Assembly: GCA_014380155.1 (NCBI GenBank)
Contig: JACMKJ010000169.1
Span: 1-5,826, forward strand
DNA length: 5,826 nt
Direction of reading: 5' to 3'
Source of the DNA: Rhizobacter sp.
GTDB taxonomy: Bacteria > Pseudomonadota > Gammaproteobacteria > Burkholderiales > Burkholderiaceae_C
How positions within the stretch are numbered: position 1 is the stretch's first letter; every line of letters begins with the position of its first letter. The notes under the pieces were generated by a model, which searched no databases, was not told the origin of the DNA, and worked only from the letters and a program-made list of their open reading frames with translations. The position numbers and the translations under genes are program-made. Below, in pieces: positions 1 through 5,826 of this stretch.

Positions 1-1028
1 ACTACCCCACACGCTTTGACTGCCGCGAGACGCAGGCTGCGCTCAAGGGCACCGGCATCTCGTGCCCCAAGCTGCCCGACTACGCGTGGCGCCTGTGGGA
101 CTACTGGGAGCGCAACCTCGACCCGGCGCTGCTGATCGACCGCAGCCTGCGTGGCACGGTGTCCGGCAAGGTGGTGCTGGTGACCGGCGGCTCCTCGGGC
201 ATCGGCCTGGCGGCGGCGATCAAGTTTGCCGAAGCGGGCGCCATCACCGTGATCTGCGCGCGCGACGAAGCCAAGCTGGCCGAAGCCAAGAAAGAGATCC
301 TGGCCGCCGCGGGCAAAGACGCGAAGGTCGAGACCTTCTCGGCCGACATTGCCGACGAAGCCAGTTGCAAGGCCCTCATCGACTGGCTGACCGACACCTA
401 CGGTGGGGTCGATTTCCTCATCAACAACGCAGGCCGCTCGATCCGCCGCGCCATCGAGAGCAGCTACGACCGCTTCCACGATTTCGAGCGCACCATGCAG
501 CTCAACTACTTCGGCTGCCTGCGTGTCACCATGGGCTTGCTGCCGGGCATGGTGGCCAAACGCAAGGGCCACATCGTCAACATCAGCTCGATCGGCGTGC
601 TGACCAACGCGCCACGCTTCTCGGCGTATGTGGCCAGCAAGGCCGCGCTCGACGCCTGGACGCGCTGCGCGTCAAGCGAATACGCCGACACCGGCATCAC
701 CTTCACCACCATCAACATGCCGCTGGTGCGCACGCCGATGATCGCGCCGACGCAGATCTACAAGAACGTGCCGACGCTCGCGCCCGAAGAGGCGGCCGAC
801 ATGATCGCCGAGGCCTGCGTCTACAAACCGGTGCGCATCGCCACGCGCCTGGGTATCTCGGGCGAGGTGCTGCATGCGCTGTTGCCACGCGTGGCTCAGA
901 TCGTGATGAACACCAGCTTCCGCATGTTCCCCGACAGCTCGGCGGCCAAGGGCGACAAGGCGGCCAAGCCCATGCTGTCACCGGAAGCCATGGCCTTGCA
1001 GCAGATGATGCGGGGCATTCATTTCTAG
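1..1028 (+). CDS. SDR-domain C-terminal half of a two-domain fatty acyl-CoA reductase-like protein (5' partial)
   Basis: The first whole codon is at base 3, and the frame stays open to TAG at 1026-1028, giving 341 visible residues. A GTG at 159 could open a 289-residue SDR, but the frame before it is clearly coding (YPTRFD, WDYWERNLDP), so the real start lies upstream of the window. Seen, counting from the GTG codon: NAD(P)-binding TGGSSGIG at 9-16, NNAG at 89-92, active-site Asn116 in LNYFG, and the Ser144/Tyr157/Lys161 catalytic set (YVASK), followed by PLVRTPM. The linker and the MRGIH ending closely match what I recall of Marinobacter Maqu_2220, a protein of about 660 residues that reduces fatty acyl-CoA or acyl-ACP to alcohol. 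There the N-terminal domain makes the aldehyde and this SDR domain reduces it to the alcohol. If that holds, about 320 residues are missing. The protein is cytosolic, with no membrane segment in the visible part. The SDR assignment is firm; the fatty-alcohol role is inferred. Confidence 0.88.
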   Translation, partial: YPTRFDCRETQAALKGTGISCPKLPDYAWRLWDYWERNLDPALLIDRSLRGTVSGKVVLVTGGSSGIGLAAAIKFAEAGAITVICARDEAKLAEAKKEILAAAGKDAKVETFSADIADEASCKALIDWLTDTYGGVDFLINNAGRSIRRAIESSYDRFHDFERTMQLNYFGCLRVTMGLLPGMVAKRKGHIVNISSIGVLTNAPRFSAYVASKAALDAWTRCASSEYADTGITFTTINMPLVRTPMIAPTQIYKNVPTLAPEEAADMIAEACVYKPVRIATRLGISGEVLHALLPRVAQIVMNTSFRMFPDSSAAKGDKAAKPMLSPEAMALQQMMRGIHF

Positions 1029-1038
1029 AAGATGGCCT

Positions 1039-1045
1039 GAGGGCG
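1039..1045 (+). promoter_or_regulatory. Ribosome binding site of the RlmN-like gene
   Basis: GAGGGCG lies 10 nt before the ATG at 1056 and is a modest Shine-Dalgarno match. It supports 1056 over the ATG at 1049, which is in another frame and too close to the site. It falls in the 27 bp gap after the reductase stop codon, a spacing typical of genes in one operon. Confidence 0.45.
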
Positions 1046-1055
1046 ACAATGCCGC

Positions 1056-2132
1056 ATGCGCATTGAAGACATCCGCCAGCGCCTGCGCGCCGCTGGCGCC
1101 AAGCCCATCCACGAGCAGCGTGTGCTGCGCCTCTGGGCGCAGGCGTTGCCGCAAGACAGCGGGCGGCGGCAACCGAAAGACTTTTTGCCGCTGAGCGTGC
1201 GCGAGGTCTTGCCGGCGCTCATGGACGACCTGCGCGGCCTGGTTCAACTGCGCTCCGAACACCCCGGCGAAGACGGCTCGGCCCGCCTGCTGGTGGGGCT
1301 CGCCGACGGCCAGACGGTCGAGAGCGTGCTGCTGCCGCGCGACGGGCTTTGCGTGTCGTCCCAAGTGGGTTGTGCCGTGGGCTGCGTCTTCTGCATGACC
1401 GGCCGCGACGGCCTCTTGCGCCAGGTGGGCAGCGCCGAGATCGTGGCCCAGGTGGTGCTGGCGCGTGCTCGCCGTGTGGTGAAGAAAGTCGTTTTCATGG
1501 GCATGGGCGAGCCGGCCCACAACCTCGACAACGTGATGGAAGCCATCGAGTTGCTGGGCACGGCCGGTGGCATCGGCCACAAGAGCCTGGTGTTCTCCAC
1601 GGTGGGAGACCCGCGTGTCTTCGAGCGCTTGCCGCAAGGGGTGGTGAAACCCGCGCTGGCGCTCTCGCTGCACACCACCAAGACCGAGCTGCGGGCGCAG
1701 CTGTTGCCGCGCGCACCGCGCATCACCCCGGCCGAGCTGGTGGAAGAGGGCGAGCGTTACGCCCGCACCACCGGCTACCCGGTGCAGTACCAGTGGACGC
1801 TGCTCGAAGGCATCAACGACAACGACGACGAGCTGGATGGCATCGTCAAGCTGTTGCGCGGCAAGTACGCGGTGATGAACATGATCCCGTACAACAGCAA
1901 CGAGGGCATGGACTTCCAGCGCCCTTCTTGGGAGCGCGCCGCCGAGATCGCCCGCTCGCTGCACCGGCGCGGCGTGCTGACCAAGCTGCGCCATTCGGCA
2001 GGGCAGGACGTGGAGGGCGGCTGCGGGCAGCTTCGTGCGCGTGCAGGCGACACAAGTGCTGCCGCGAGCAGGCCCATCACGCTGGTCAGAAAACCAGTCA
2101 CCCCGCTCGCGCCAAGCCCAACACCTAGGTGA
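1056..2132 (+). CDS. RlmN/Cfr-family radical SAM RNA methyltransferase (RlmN-like paralogue)
   Basis: 358 residues, TGA stop at 2130-2132. Known family members methylate C2 (RlmN: 23S rRNA A2503 and some tRNA A37) or C8 (Cfr) of adenine in RNA. They use two SAM molecules, a 4Fe-4S cluster and a methylated cysteine. Seen: the cluster motif Cys106-x3-Cys110-x2-Cys113, preceded by CVSSQVG. Cys99, seven residues before the first cluster cysteine, matches E. coli RlmN Cys118. GMGEP is at 149-153, SLHTT at 204-208, and WTLLEGIND and NMIPYN follow. Cys323 in GGCGQL corresponds to the methyl-carrying Cys355. All residues needed for catalysis therefore appear present. The N-terminal region is about 20 residues shorter than in E. 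coli RlmN. A Pro/Ala-rich tail (331-358) follows the catalytic cysteine. The motif context differs from classic RlmN (FCMTG rather than FCATG, SLHTT rather than SLHAP). I therefore read it as a paralogue, with the housekeeping rlmN probably elsewhere, and give no symbol. Its exact RNA target cannot be read from sequence. It is probably co-transcribed with the upstream reductase. Confidence 0.87.
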   Translation: MRIEDIRQRLRAAGAKPIHEQRVLRLWAQALPQDSGRRQPKDFLPLSVREVLPALMDDLRGLVQLRSEHPGEDGSARLLVGLADGQTVESVLLPRDGLCVSSQVGCAVGCVFCMTGRDGLLRQVGSAEIVAQVVLARARRVVKKVVFMGMGEPAHNLDNVMEAIELLGTAGGIGHKSLVFSTVGDPRVFERLPQGVVKPALALSLHTTKTELRAQLLPRAPRITPAELVEEGERYARTTGYPVQYQWTLLEGINDNDDELDGIVKLLRGKYAVMNMIPYNSNEGMDFQRPSWERAAEIARSLHRRGVLTKLRHSAGQDVEGGCGQLRARAGDTSAAASRPITLVRKPVTPLAPSPTPR

Positions 2133-2155
2133 CAGCGGCGGGGTGAGCCGATTCC

Positions 2156-2161
2156 TATACT
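2156..2161 (+). promoter_or_regulatory. Possible -10 element for the MDR oxidoreductase gene
   Basis: TATACT matches five of six bases of the sigma-70 TATAAT box and stands out in this GC-rich 53 bp gap. A start about 7 nt downstream would give a leader of about 20 nt that includes the ribosome binding site. The best -35 candidate, GTGACA at 2129-2134, overlaps the RlmN-like stop codon, but it sits 21 nt away, longer than the ideal 17. This is a weak prediction; read-through from the upstream genes is equally possible. Confidence 0.3.
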
Positions 2162-2173
2162 GGTTGTTTCACC

Positions 2174-2179
2174 GAGGAG
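2174..2179 (+). promoter_or_regulatory. Ribosome binding site of the MDR oxidoreductase gene
   Basis: GAGGAG lies six bases before the ATG at 2186, a near-ideal Shine-Dalgarno sequence and spacing. It is the strongest translation signal in the window and fixes the start of the gene. Confidence 0.75.
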
Positions 2180-2185
2180 ACAACC

Positions 2186-3322
2186 ATGAGCAACACCACC
2201 GCATTGCAACTGCGCTCGCTGGTCAAGAAGACCGGCGAACTCGAACTCTCGCTGGCCAGCGTGCCGATCCCCGAGCCCGGCCCCGACGAGGTGCTGGTGC
2301 GCATCGAAGCCTCGCCGCTCAACCCCTCTGACCTGGCCCTGCTGTTTGGCGGCGCCGACATGACGGCCGCCAAGGTCTCGGGCACCGCTGCCAGCCCGGT
2401 CGTCACCGCGCCCATTCCCGAGCGCATGATCCGCGCGATGACCGCACGCATGGATGAGTCCATGCCCGTCGGCAACGAAGGTGCGGGCGTGGTCGTCAAG
2501 GCCGGCTCCTCTGAAGCGGCGCAAGCGCTGATGGGCAAGACGGTGGCGATTCTGGGTGGCGCGATGTACGCCCAATACCGCGCCATCAAGGCGGTGCAAT
2601 GCCTGGTGCTGCCGGCTGGCACCACGCCGGCCGAGGGTGCCTCGTGTTTTGTGAACCCGCTCACCTCGCTGAGCATGGTCGAGGTGATGAAGCGCGAAGG
2701 CCACAAGGCCCTGGTGCACACCGCGGCCGCCTCCAACCTGGGGCAGATGCTCAACAAGATCTGCATTCAAGACGGCGTGGCGCTGGTCAACATCGTGCGC
2801 AAGCCCGAGCAGGCCGAGATCTTGCGCAAGATCGGCGCCACGTACATCTGCGACTCCAGCCTGCCCAGCTTCATGCAAGACCTGACGCAGGCGTTGGTGG
2901 AAACCGGTGCCACGCTCGCCTTCGACGCCACCGGCGGCGGCAAGCTGGCCAGCCAGATCCTCACCTGCATGGAAGCCGCGGCCAACCTCACGGCCAAGGA
3001 ATACAGCCGCTACGGCTCGACGGTGCACAAGCAGGTCTACATCTACGGCGGCCTCGACCGGGGCACGACCGAACTCGCGCGCAGCTACGGCATGGCCTGG
3101 AGCGTGGGCGGCTGGCTGCTCACGCCTTTCCTGCAGAAGATCGGCTTTGCCGAAGCGCAAAAGCTGCGTGAGCGTGTGGCCTCGCAACTCAAGACCACCT
3201 TCGCCAGCCACTACACCAAGGAGGTGTCGCTGGCCGAAGCCTTGTCACTCGACGCCATCAGTGTCTACGCCAAGCAAGCCACTGGTGAAAAAGTGCTGAT
3301 CAACCCCAACAAGGGGCTGTGA
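2186..3322 (+). CDS. Zinc-independent MDR-family oxidoreductase, enoyl-thioester-reductase-like
   Basis: 378 residues, start set by the strong GAGGAG site. It belongs to the medium-chain dehydrogenase/reductase superfamily, whose members transfer hydride from NAD(P)H to enones, quinones or enoyl thioesters. Seen: N-terminal GroES-like domain with PEPGPDEVLVRIEASPLNPSD (29-49, key residues PGPDEVLV) and GNEGAGVVV (96-104); FVNPLTSL (155-162); and a Rossmann nucleotide-binding motif of the AAASNLGQ form (180-187) in place of GxGxxG. ATGGG at 248-252 and LKTTFAS at 335-341 follow. There is no GHE motif and no four-cysteine zinc loop, so it should not bind zinc. The motifs fit the ETR_like_1 branch as I remember it. 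Two things are odd. The stretch between NPSD and GNEG is about 20 residues longer than usual and has no tyrosine, whereas mitochondrial-type enoyl reductases have a catalytic Tyr there. A second insertion of about 18 residues seems to lie near 263-284. The fold is secure; the substrate is unknown. It may be annotated simply as 'zinc-binding dehydrogenase' or 'quinone reductase'. Cytosolic, no signal peptide. Confidence 0.85.
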   Translation: MSNTTALQLRSLVKKTGELELSLASVPIPEPGPDEVLVRIEASPLNPSDLALLFGGADMTAAKVSGTAASPVVTAPIPERMIRAMTARMDESMPVGNEGAGVVVKAGSSEAAQALMGKTVAILGGAMYAQYRAIKAVQCLVLPAGTTPAEGASCFVNPLTSLSMVEVMKREGHKALVHTAAASNLGQMLNKICIQDGVALVNIVRKPEQAEILRKIGATYICDSSLPSFMQDLTQALVETGATLAFDATGGGKLASQILTCMEAAANLTAKEYSRYGSTVHKQVYIYGGLDRGTTELARSYGMAWSVGGWLLTPFLQKIGFAEAQKLRERVASQLKTTFASHYTKEVSLAEALSLDAISVYAKQATGEKVLINPNKGL

Positions 3323-3334
3323 CCCAAGAGCGGA

Positions 3335-5200
3335 TCAGCGCGGCTTGAGCCAGTGCGTGAGGACGGCTTCGGTGGGGATGTACAGGCGCAGCTTGACGCC
3401 CTTGCCGAGCCGCTCTTCGCCGGCCATCTCACCATCGTCGATGCCGCGAGGGTTGTAGCCCAGCGCCAGCACGAGCCTGCGGTTCATGCGCACGCTCAGC
3501 TCGGCGCCGTAGCCGGTTTGTGCCGGCAGGTGGCTGTCTGAGAGCCGCGCCGCGTGCACGCTCAGCCGCCAACGCTCGGCGATCTGGTGAATGGGGCGCA
3601 CCATGCCGAGCGTGGTAGTGCGCACTTCACCGGCATTGAAGGCCAGGTCGCGGTCGTAGCGCCGCGCAGCGCGCAGCAGCCAGTCGCTTTTTTCGCTCAG
3701 CTGCCAGTTGATCTCACCGGCGCCGATGTGGGCGCGGCGGTCGGCCACACCGGGCTGCACCACGCCATCGGGGATCGCGTTGCGGGCCAGCCCGGTGTAG
3801 CGCCAGAAGGTGCTCAAGCGGCGTTCCTCGGGCTCTTGCCAGCCCCAGCCGAGCGTCAGCGAGCCGGAGTTGACCGATACCTCGTCGGGTTGTTCGTTGG
3901 GCTGCACACCAGTGGCGCTGACGCGGGTGAGGAAGAGGCTGTTTTGTGTCAGCCGCTGGGTGTAGTCGACGGCGGCGAAGGCGCTGTTGCGGATGGGTGT
4001 GCGCACCGTCTGCAGCTCGGTCGACAGCACCCGCTGCGGGAACGCGTTGTGCGTCACCCGCAGGTCGACGGTGTTGGACTTGACCGCGTTCTCGCCACCG
4101 ATCGGAATGCCCGATTCGAGCAGCGTCTGTGCGCTCCACTGCGGCGCCAACTGGGCGGTGTGCCGCCAGCCCAGCACCAGCAGCGCGTCGCGGTCGTCGA
4201 CCAGACTTTCGTGGCGGATCTGCGCGTACACCAGGCCGTCGGGCGATCCCTCGGGCACCTCGGCACCGATCACGCGCTTGTAGGTGGTGCGCTCTTCGAC
4301 GCCGGCCGATGACAGCAGGCCGAGCTGCGTGGCCTCGCGCCAGTAGACGCGTGAGCCGCTCCATTGGCTGCCGGGGCGGTAGTCGGCTCCAAATTCGGTG
4401 CGCGCCGCGGCCAGGCGTTCGTCACCGGGGGCCATCTCGGGCTTGATGGCGCGCTGGTGTTGAGCTGCGAAGGTGAGGCCGGGCAAGGCTTCCCATTGCG
4501 TTTGCACACCGGCAAAGTTGGCACGGGGGTTCGGGTCGTTCCAGTCTTCGCGCAGCTCGGTGTCTTCGAGTCGGGCATGGCGGACAAAGCCCTCCACCCA
4601 GAGCTCGTAGCTGCCGAAGCGCAGGCCGGTCTGGGCATCGGTGCGGGCCACGCCGACGATGTCATCGTTGAGCCGGCGGCCCTGCGTGTGAATCGACCAA
4701 CCCGGCGCCAGCGTGGTGACGAGCGAGCCGCCGTTTTCGCGCCCGCTGCCGTCGACCTGGTTGTAGAAGCGCCATTGCGAGCGGCGGCCGTCGTGCAAGA
4801 TTTCCCAGGTGCGGGCCGGCTGGCCGGCGGCCGGGATGCCGACACCGGCGTAGTCGAGCCGACCGGTCTGGCGTTCGTCGAGAGCGAGCGTCCAGCGTTT
4901 GCCCAGGTCCACCGTCTTGCGCTTGCCGAACACGCGGTAGCGGCGCTCGGGGTCGGGGCCCAGCGCGTCGATCAGCAACTCGTCGAGAAACTCCTGCCAG
5001 GAATCGAGCGTGGTCTCGATGCGGGTGGAGAGGTCGGGTTGTGGCGGGTCGATCAGGGTTTCGTCGTTCGCTGCCGTCGGCGCAGAGGCGGCTTCCGAAG
5101 GCGGTGCCACGACGGCGGCAGGCTGCGCCATCACGCTCGCGCAGGCGGCCAGCCACAGCGCGCCGCAGAGCAACAAACGGGCATGACGAGTTGGGCACAT
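3335..5200 (-). CDS. Exported protein of unknown function, probable outer-membrane beta-barrel
   Basis: 621 residues from the ATG at 5200 (complement), stop TGA at 3337-3335. A TTG 87 bases further upstream in frame is possible but would bury the signal peptide inside the protein, so I chose the ATG. No Shine-Dalgarno sequence precedes it. Seen: an N-terminal signal with arginines at 5 and 8, a hydrophobic core LLLCGALWLAAC, and then either a lipobox LAAC (17-20) or a signal peptidase I site after VMA (25). A low-complexity Ala/Pro stretch follows to about residue 50. Next comes a short amphipathic segment (about 65-80, SWQEFLDELL) and then some 500 residues of alternating polar/hydrophobic strands rich in Trp, Tyr, Arg and Asp. 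No long hydrophobic helix is present. The C-terminal motif GYNPRGIDDGE (581-591) with GKGVKLRLYIP (599-609) resembles, from memory, the closing strands of large bacterial surface proteins (DUF11/SdrD-type). The last residues, WLKPR, are not the usual terminal aromatic. I do not recognise a named family, and the function is unknown. Confidence 0.72.
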   Translation of the reverse strand: MCPTRHARLLLCGALWLAACASVMAQPAAVVAPPSEAASAPTAANDETLIDPPQPDLSTRIETTLDSWQEFLDELLIDALGPDPERRYRVFGKRKTVDLGKRWTLALDERQTGRLDYAGVGIPAAGQPARTWEILHDGRRSQWRFYNQVDGSGRENGGSLVTTLAPGWSIHTQGRRLNDDIVGVARTDAQTGLRFGSYELWVEGFVRHARLEDTELREDWNDPNPRANFAGVQTQWEALPGLTFAAQHQRAIKPEMAPGDERLAAARTEFGADYRPGSQWSGSRVYWREATQLGLLSSAGVEERTTYKRVIGAEVPEGSPDGLVYAQIRHESLVDDRDALLVLGWRHTAQLAPQWSAQTLLESGIPIGGENAVKSNTVDLRVTHNAFPQRVLSTELQTVRTPIRNSAFAAVDYTQRLTQNSLFLTRVSATGVQPNEQPDEVSVNSGSLTLGWGWQEPEERRLSTFWRYTGLARNAIPDGVVQPGVADRRAHIGAGEINWQLSEKSDWLLRAARRYDRDLAFNAGEVRTTTLGMVRPIHQIAERWRLSVHAARLSDSHLPAQTGYGAELSVRMNRRLVLALGYNPRGIDDGEMAGEERLGKGVKLRLYIPTEAVLTHWLKPR

Positions 5201-5307
5201 GAGGGATGAGTGTCGCAGCCCACGGCCGCGGCATCTGTAGGAGGACGGCGCATCACGATGACCGACCCCTACAATTTGCGCATACAACTTTGTCGGACGC
5301 CGCCACC
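5201..5307. promoter_or_regulatory. Divergent intergenic region between the outer-membrane protein gene and argB
   Basis: This 107 bp gap must hold the promoter for the minus-strand gene and probably that for argB. The best -10-like sequence for argB is TACAAT at 5270-5275, but no convincing -35 stands at the right distance. On the minus strand I see only weak candidates. I see no clear inverted repeat and nothing like an ArgR box. Neither gene has a good Shine-Dalgarno sequence; argB has at most GGA at 5295-5297. Confidence 0.35.
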
Positions 5308-5826
5308 ATGACCACCGAGCCCCCTTCTGGCCTCCCCACCCACACTGCCGAGTTGGCCAACATCGCGCCGCGCGACAAGGCCGAGATCCTGGCGCAGGCG
5401 CTGCCCTACATCCGCAAGTTCCACGGCAAGACCATCGTCATCAAGTACGGCGGCAACGCGATGACCGACCCGGCGCTGCAGCAAGACTTTGCCGAAGACG
5501 TGGTCCTGCTCAAGCTGGTGGGCATGAACCCGGTGGTGGTACACGGCGGTGGCCCGCAGATCGAAGACGCGCTGGCCAAGATCGGCAAGAAGGGCACTTT
5601 CATCCAGGGCATGCGCGTGACCGACGCGCAGACCATGGAAGTGGTGGAGTGGGTGCTGGGTGGCGAGGTGCAGCAGGACATCGTGGGCCTGATCAACCAG
5701 GCCGGCGGCAAGGCGGTGGGCCTGACCGGACGCGACGGCGGCATGATCCGTGCGCAAAAGCTGCGCATGCTGGACAAGGACGACCCGGACAAGGAACACG
5801 ACATCGGCCAGGTCGGCGACATCGTG
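5308..5826 (+). CDS. argB: Acetylglutamate kinase, N-terminal part (3' partial)
   Basis: 173 residues are visible and the frame runs off the window; the family is usually about 300 residues long. The enzyme phosphorylates N-acetyl-L-glutamate with ATP, the second step of arginine synthesis, in the cytosol. Seen: KYGGNAM (46-52), whose Lys46 corresponds to the catalytic phosphate-binding lysine; the glycine loop VHGGGPQI (78-85), which binds acetylglutamate; Arg103 in GMRVTD; and GLTGRDGG (138-145). Before the kinase core is an extra N-terminal helix (about 21-38, ending LPYIRKFHG). In known NAGKs this helix links dimers into hexamers and goes with feedback inhibition by arginine, so I infer an arginine-sensitive form. 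The ATG at 5308 gives the N-terminus expected for betaproteobacterial ArgB. The ribosome binding site is weak. The ATP-side residues further along lie outside the window. Confidence 0.95.
   Translation, partial: MTTEPPSGLPTHTAELANIAPRDKAEILAQALPYIRKFHGKTIVIKYGGNAMTDPALQQDFAEDVVLLKLVGMNPVVVHGGGPQIEDALAKIGKKGTFIQGMRVTDAQTMEVVEWVLGGEVQQDIVGLINQAGGKAVGLTGRDGGMIRAQKLRMLDKDDPDKEHDIGQVGDIV

Noticed and set aside
62..1066. Plus-strand open frame (334 codons) overlapping the SDR domain
   Set aside because: It is the +1-shifted shadow of the SDR frame, rich in Arg, His and Gly with no domain. The SDR frame carries all the catalytic motifs.
978..1994. Long minus-strand open frame (338 codons) opposite the RlmN-like gene
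   Set aside because: It lies antisense to a gene with clear family motifs. Its His/Gln/Ala/Val-rich composition is typical of the complement of GC-rich codons, and it shows no recognisable domain.
2136..2150. Small hairpin CGGC-loop-GCCG after the RlmN-like stop codon
   Set aside because: The stem is only 4 bp with no T-run after it, so it is not a credible terminator.
1775..3211. Minus-strand open frame of 478 codons opposite the RlmN-like and MDR genes
   Set aside because: It spans two well-supported genes and the gap between them, has biased composition and no motif, and is a GC-rich shadow frame.
3300..3360. Possible bidirectional terminator between the convergent genes
   Set aside because: The gap is 12 bp. 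I found only 3-base imperfect pairings around GCGGATCAGCGC and no T-run.
3554..4312. Plus-strand open frame (252 codons) inside the outer-membrane protein gene
   Set aside because: It has no ribosome binding site and a composition rich in Ala, Val, Gly and His without motifs. The opposite strand has a signal peptide and strand pattern that better explain the region.
4364..5209. Plus-strand open frame (281 codons) opposite the start of the outer-membrane protein gene
   Set aside because: The same reasoning applies: it mirrors the minus-strand codons and covers the signal peptide region, with no motif of its own.

Overview
The window is a compact, high-GC stretch of bacterial chromosome (clearly GC-rich by eye, with GC-biased third codon positions). 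Its five protein genes sit nearly end to end. The ArgB sequence, the RlmN-type radical SAM paralogue and the gene density suggest a betaproteobacterium of the order Burkholderiales (Rubrivivax/Leptothrix/Ideonella/Comamonadaceae-like). This is judged from remembered protein sequences, not from a database search. I see no mobile element, tRNA, rRNA, CRISPR array or phage gene.

Layout: (1) Bases 1-1028, plus strand, hold the C-terminal half of a two-domain reductase. An SDR domain is preceded by a linker closely resembling the one in the Marinobacter alcohol-forming fatty acyl-CoA reductase (Maqu_2220 type), so the missing upstream half should be an acyl-thioester reductase domain. (2) Bases 1056-2132, plus strand, encode a radical SAM RNA methyltransferase of the RlmN/Cfr family with every expected cysteine present. 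(3) Bases 2186-3322, plus strand, encode a zinc-free MDR oxidoreductase of the enoyl-thioester-reductase-like branch, with a strong ribosome binding site. (4) Bases 3335-5200, minus strand, encode a large exported protein, probably an outer-membrane beta-barrel of unknown function, convergent with gene 3 and only 12 bp from it. (5) Bases 5308-5826, plus strand, are the start of argB (N-acetylglutamate kinase), divergent from gene 4 across a 107 bp intergenic region and cut by the window end.

How they fit together: genes 1 and 2 are 27 bp apart and probably co-transcribed. Gene 3 follows after 53 bp, with its own ribosome binding site and a possible -10 element, so it may be read both from upstream and from its own promoter. 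Genes 1 and 3 are both reductases related to enzymes acting on acyl thioesters, which loosely suggests lipid or wax metabolism; the RNA methyltransferase between them has no obvious link. The outer-membrane protein and argB look like separate units.

I did not find a convincing undescribed multi-gene system. The points most worth a second look are the unusual features of the MDR enzyme, the nature of the RlmN paralogue, and the uncharacterised outer-membrane protein.
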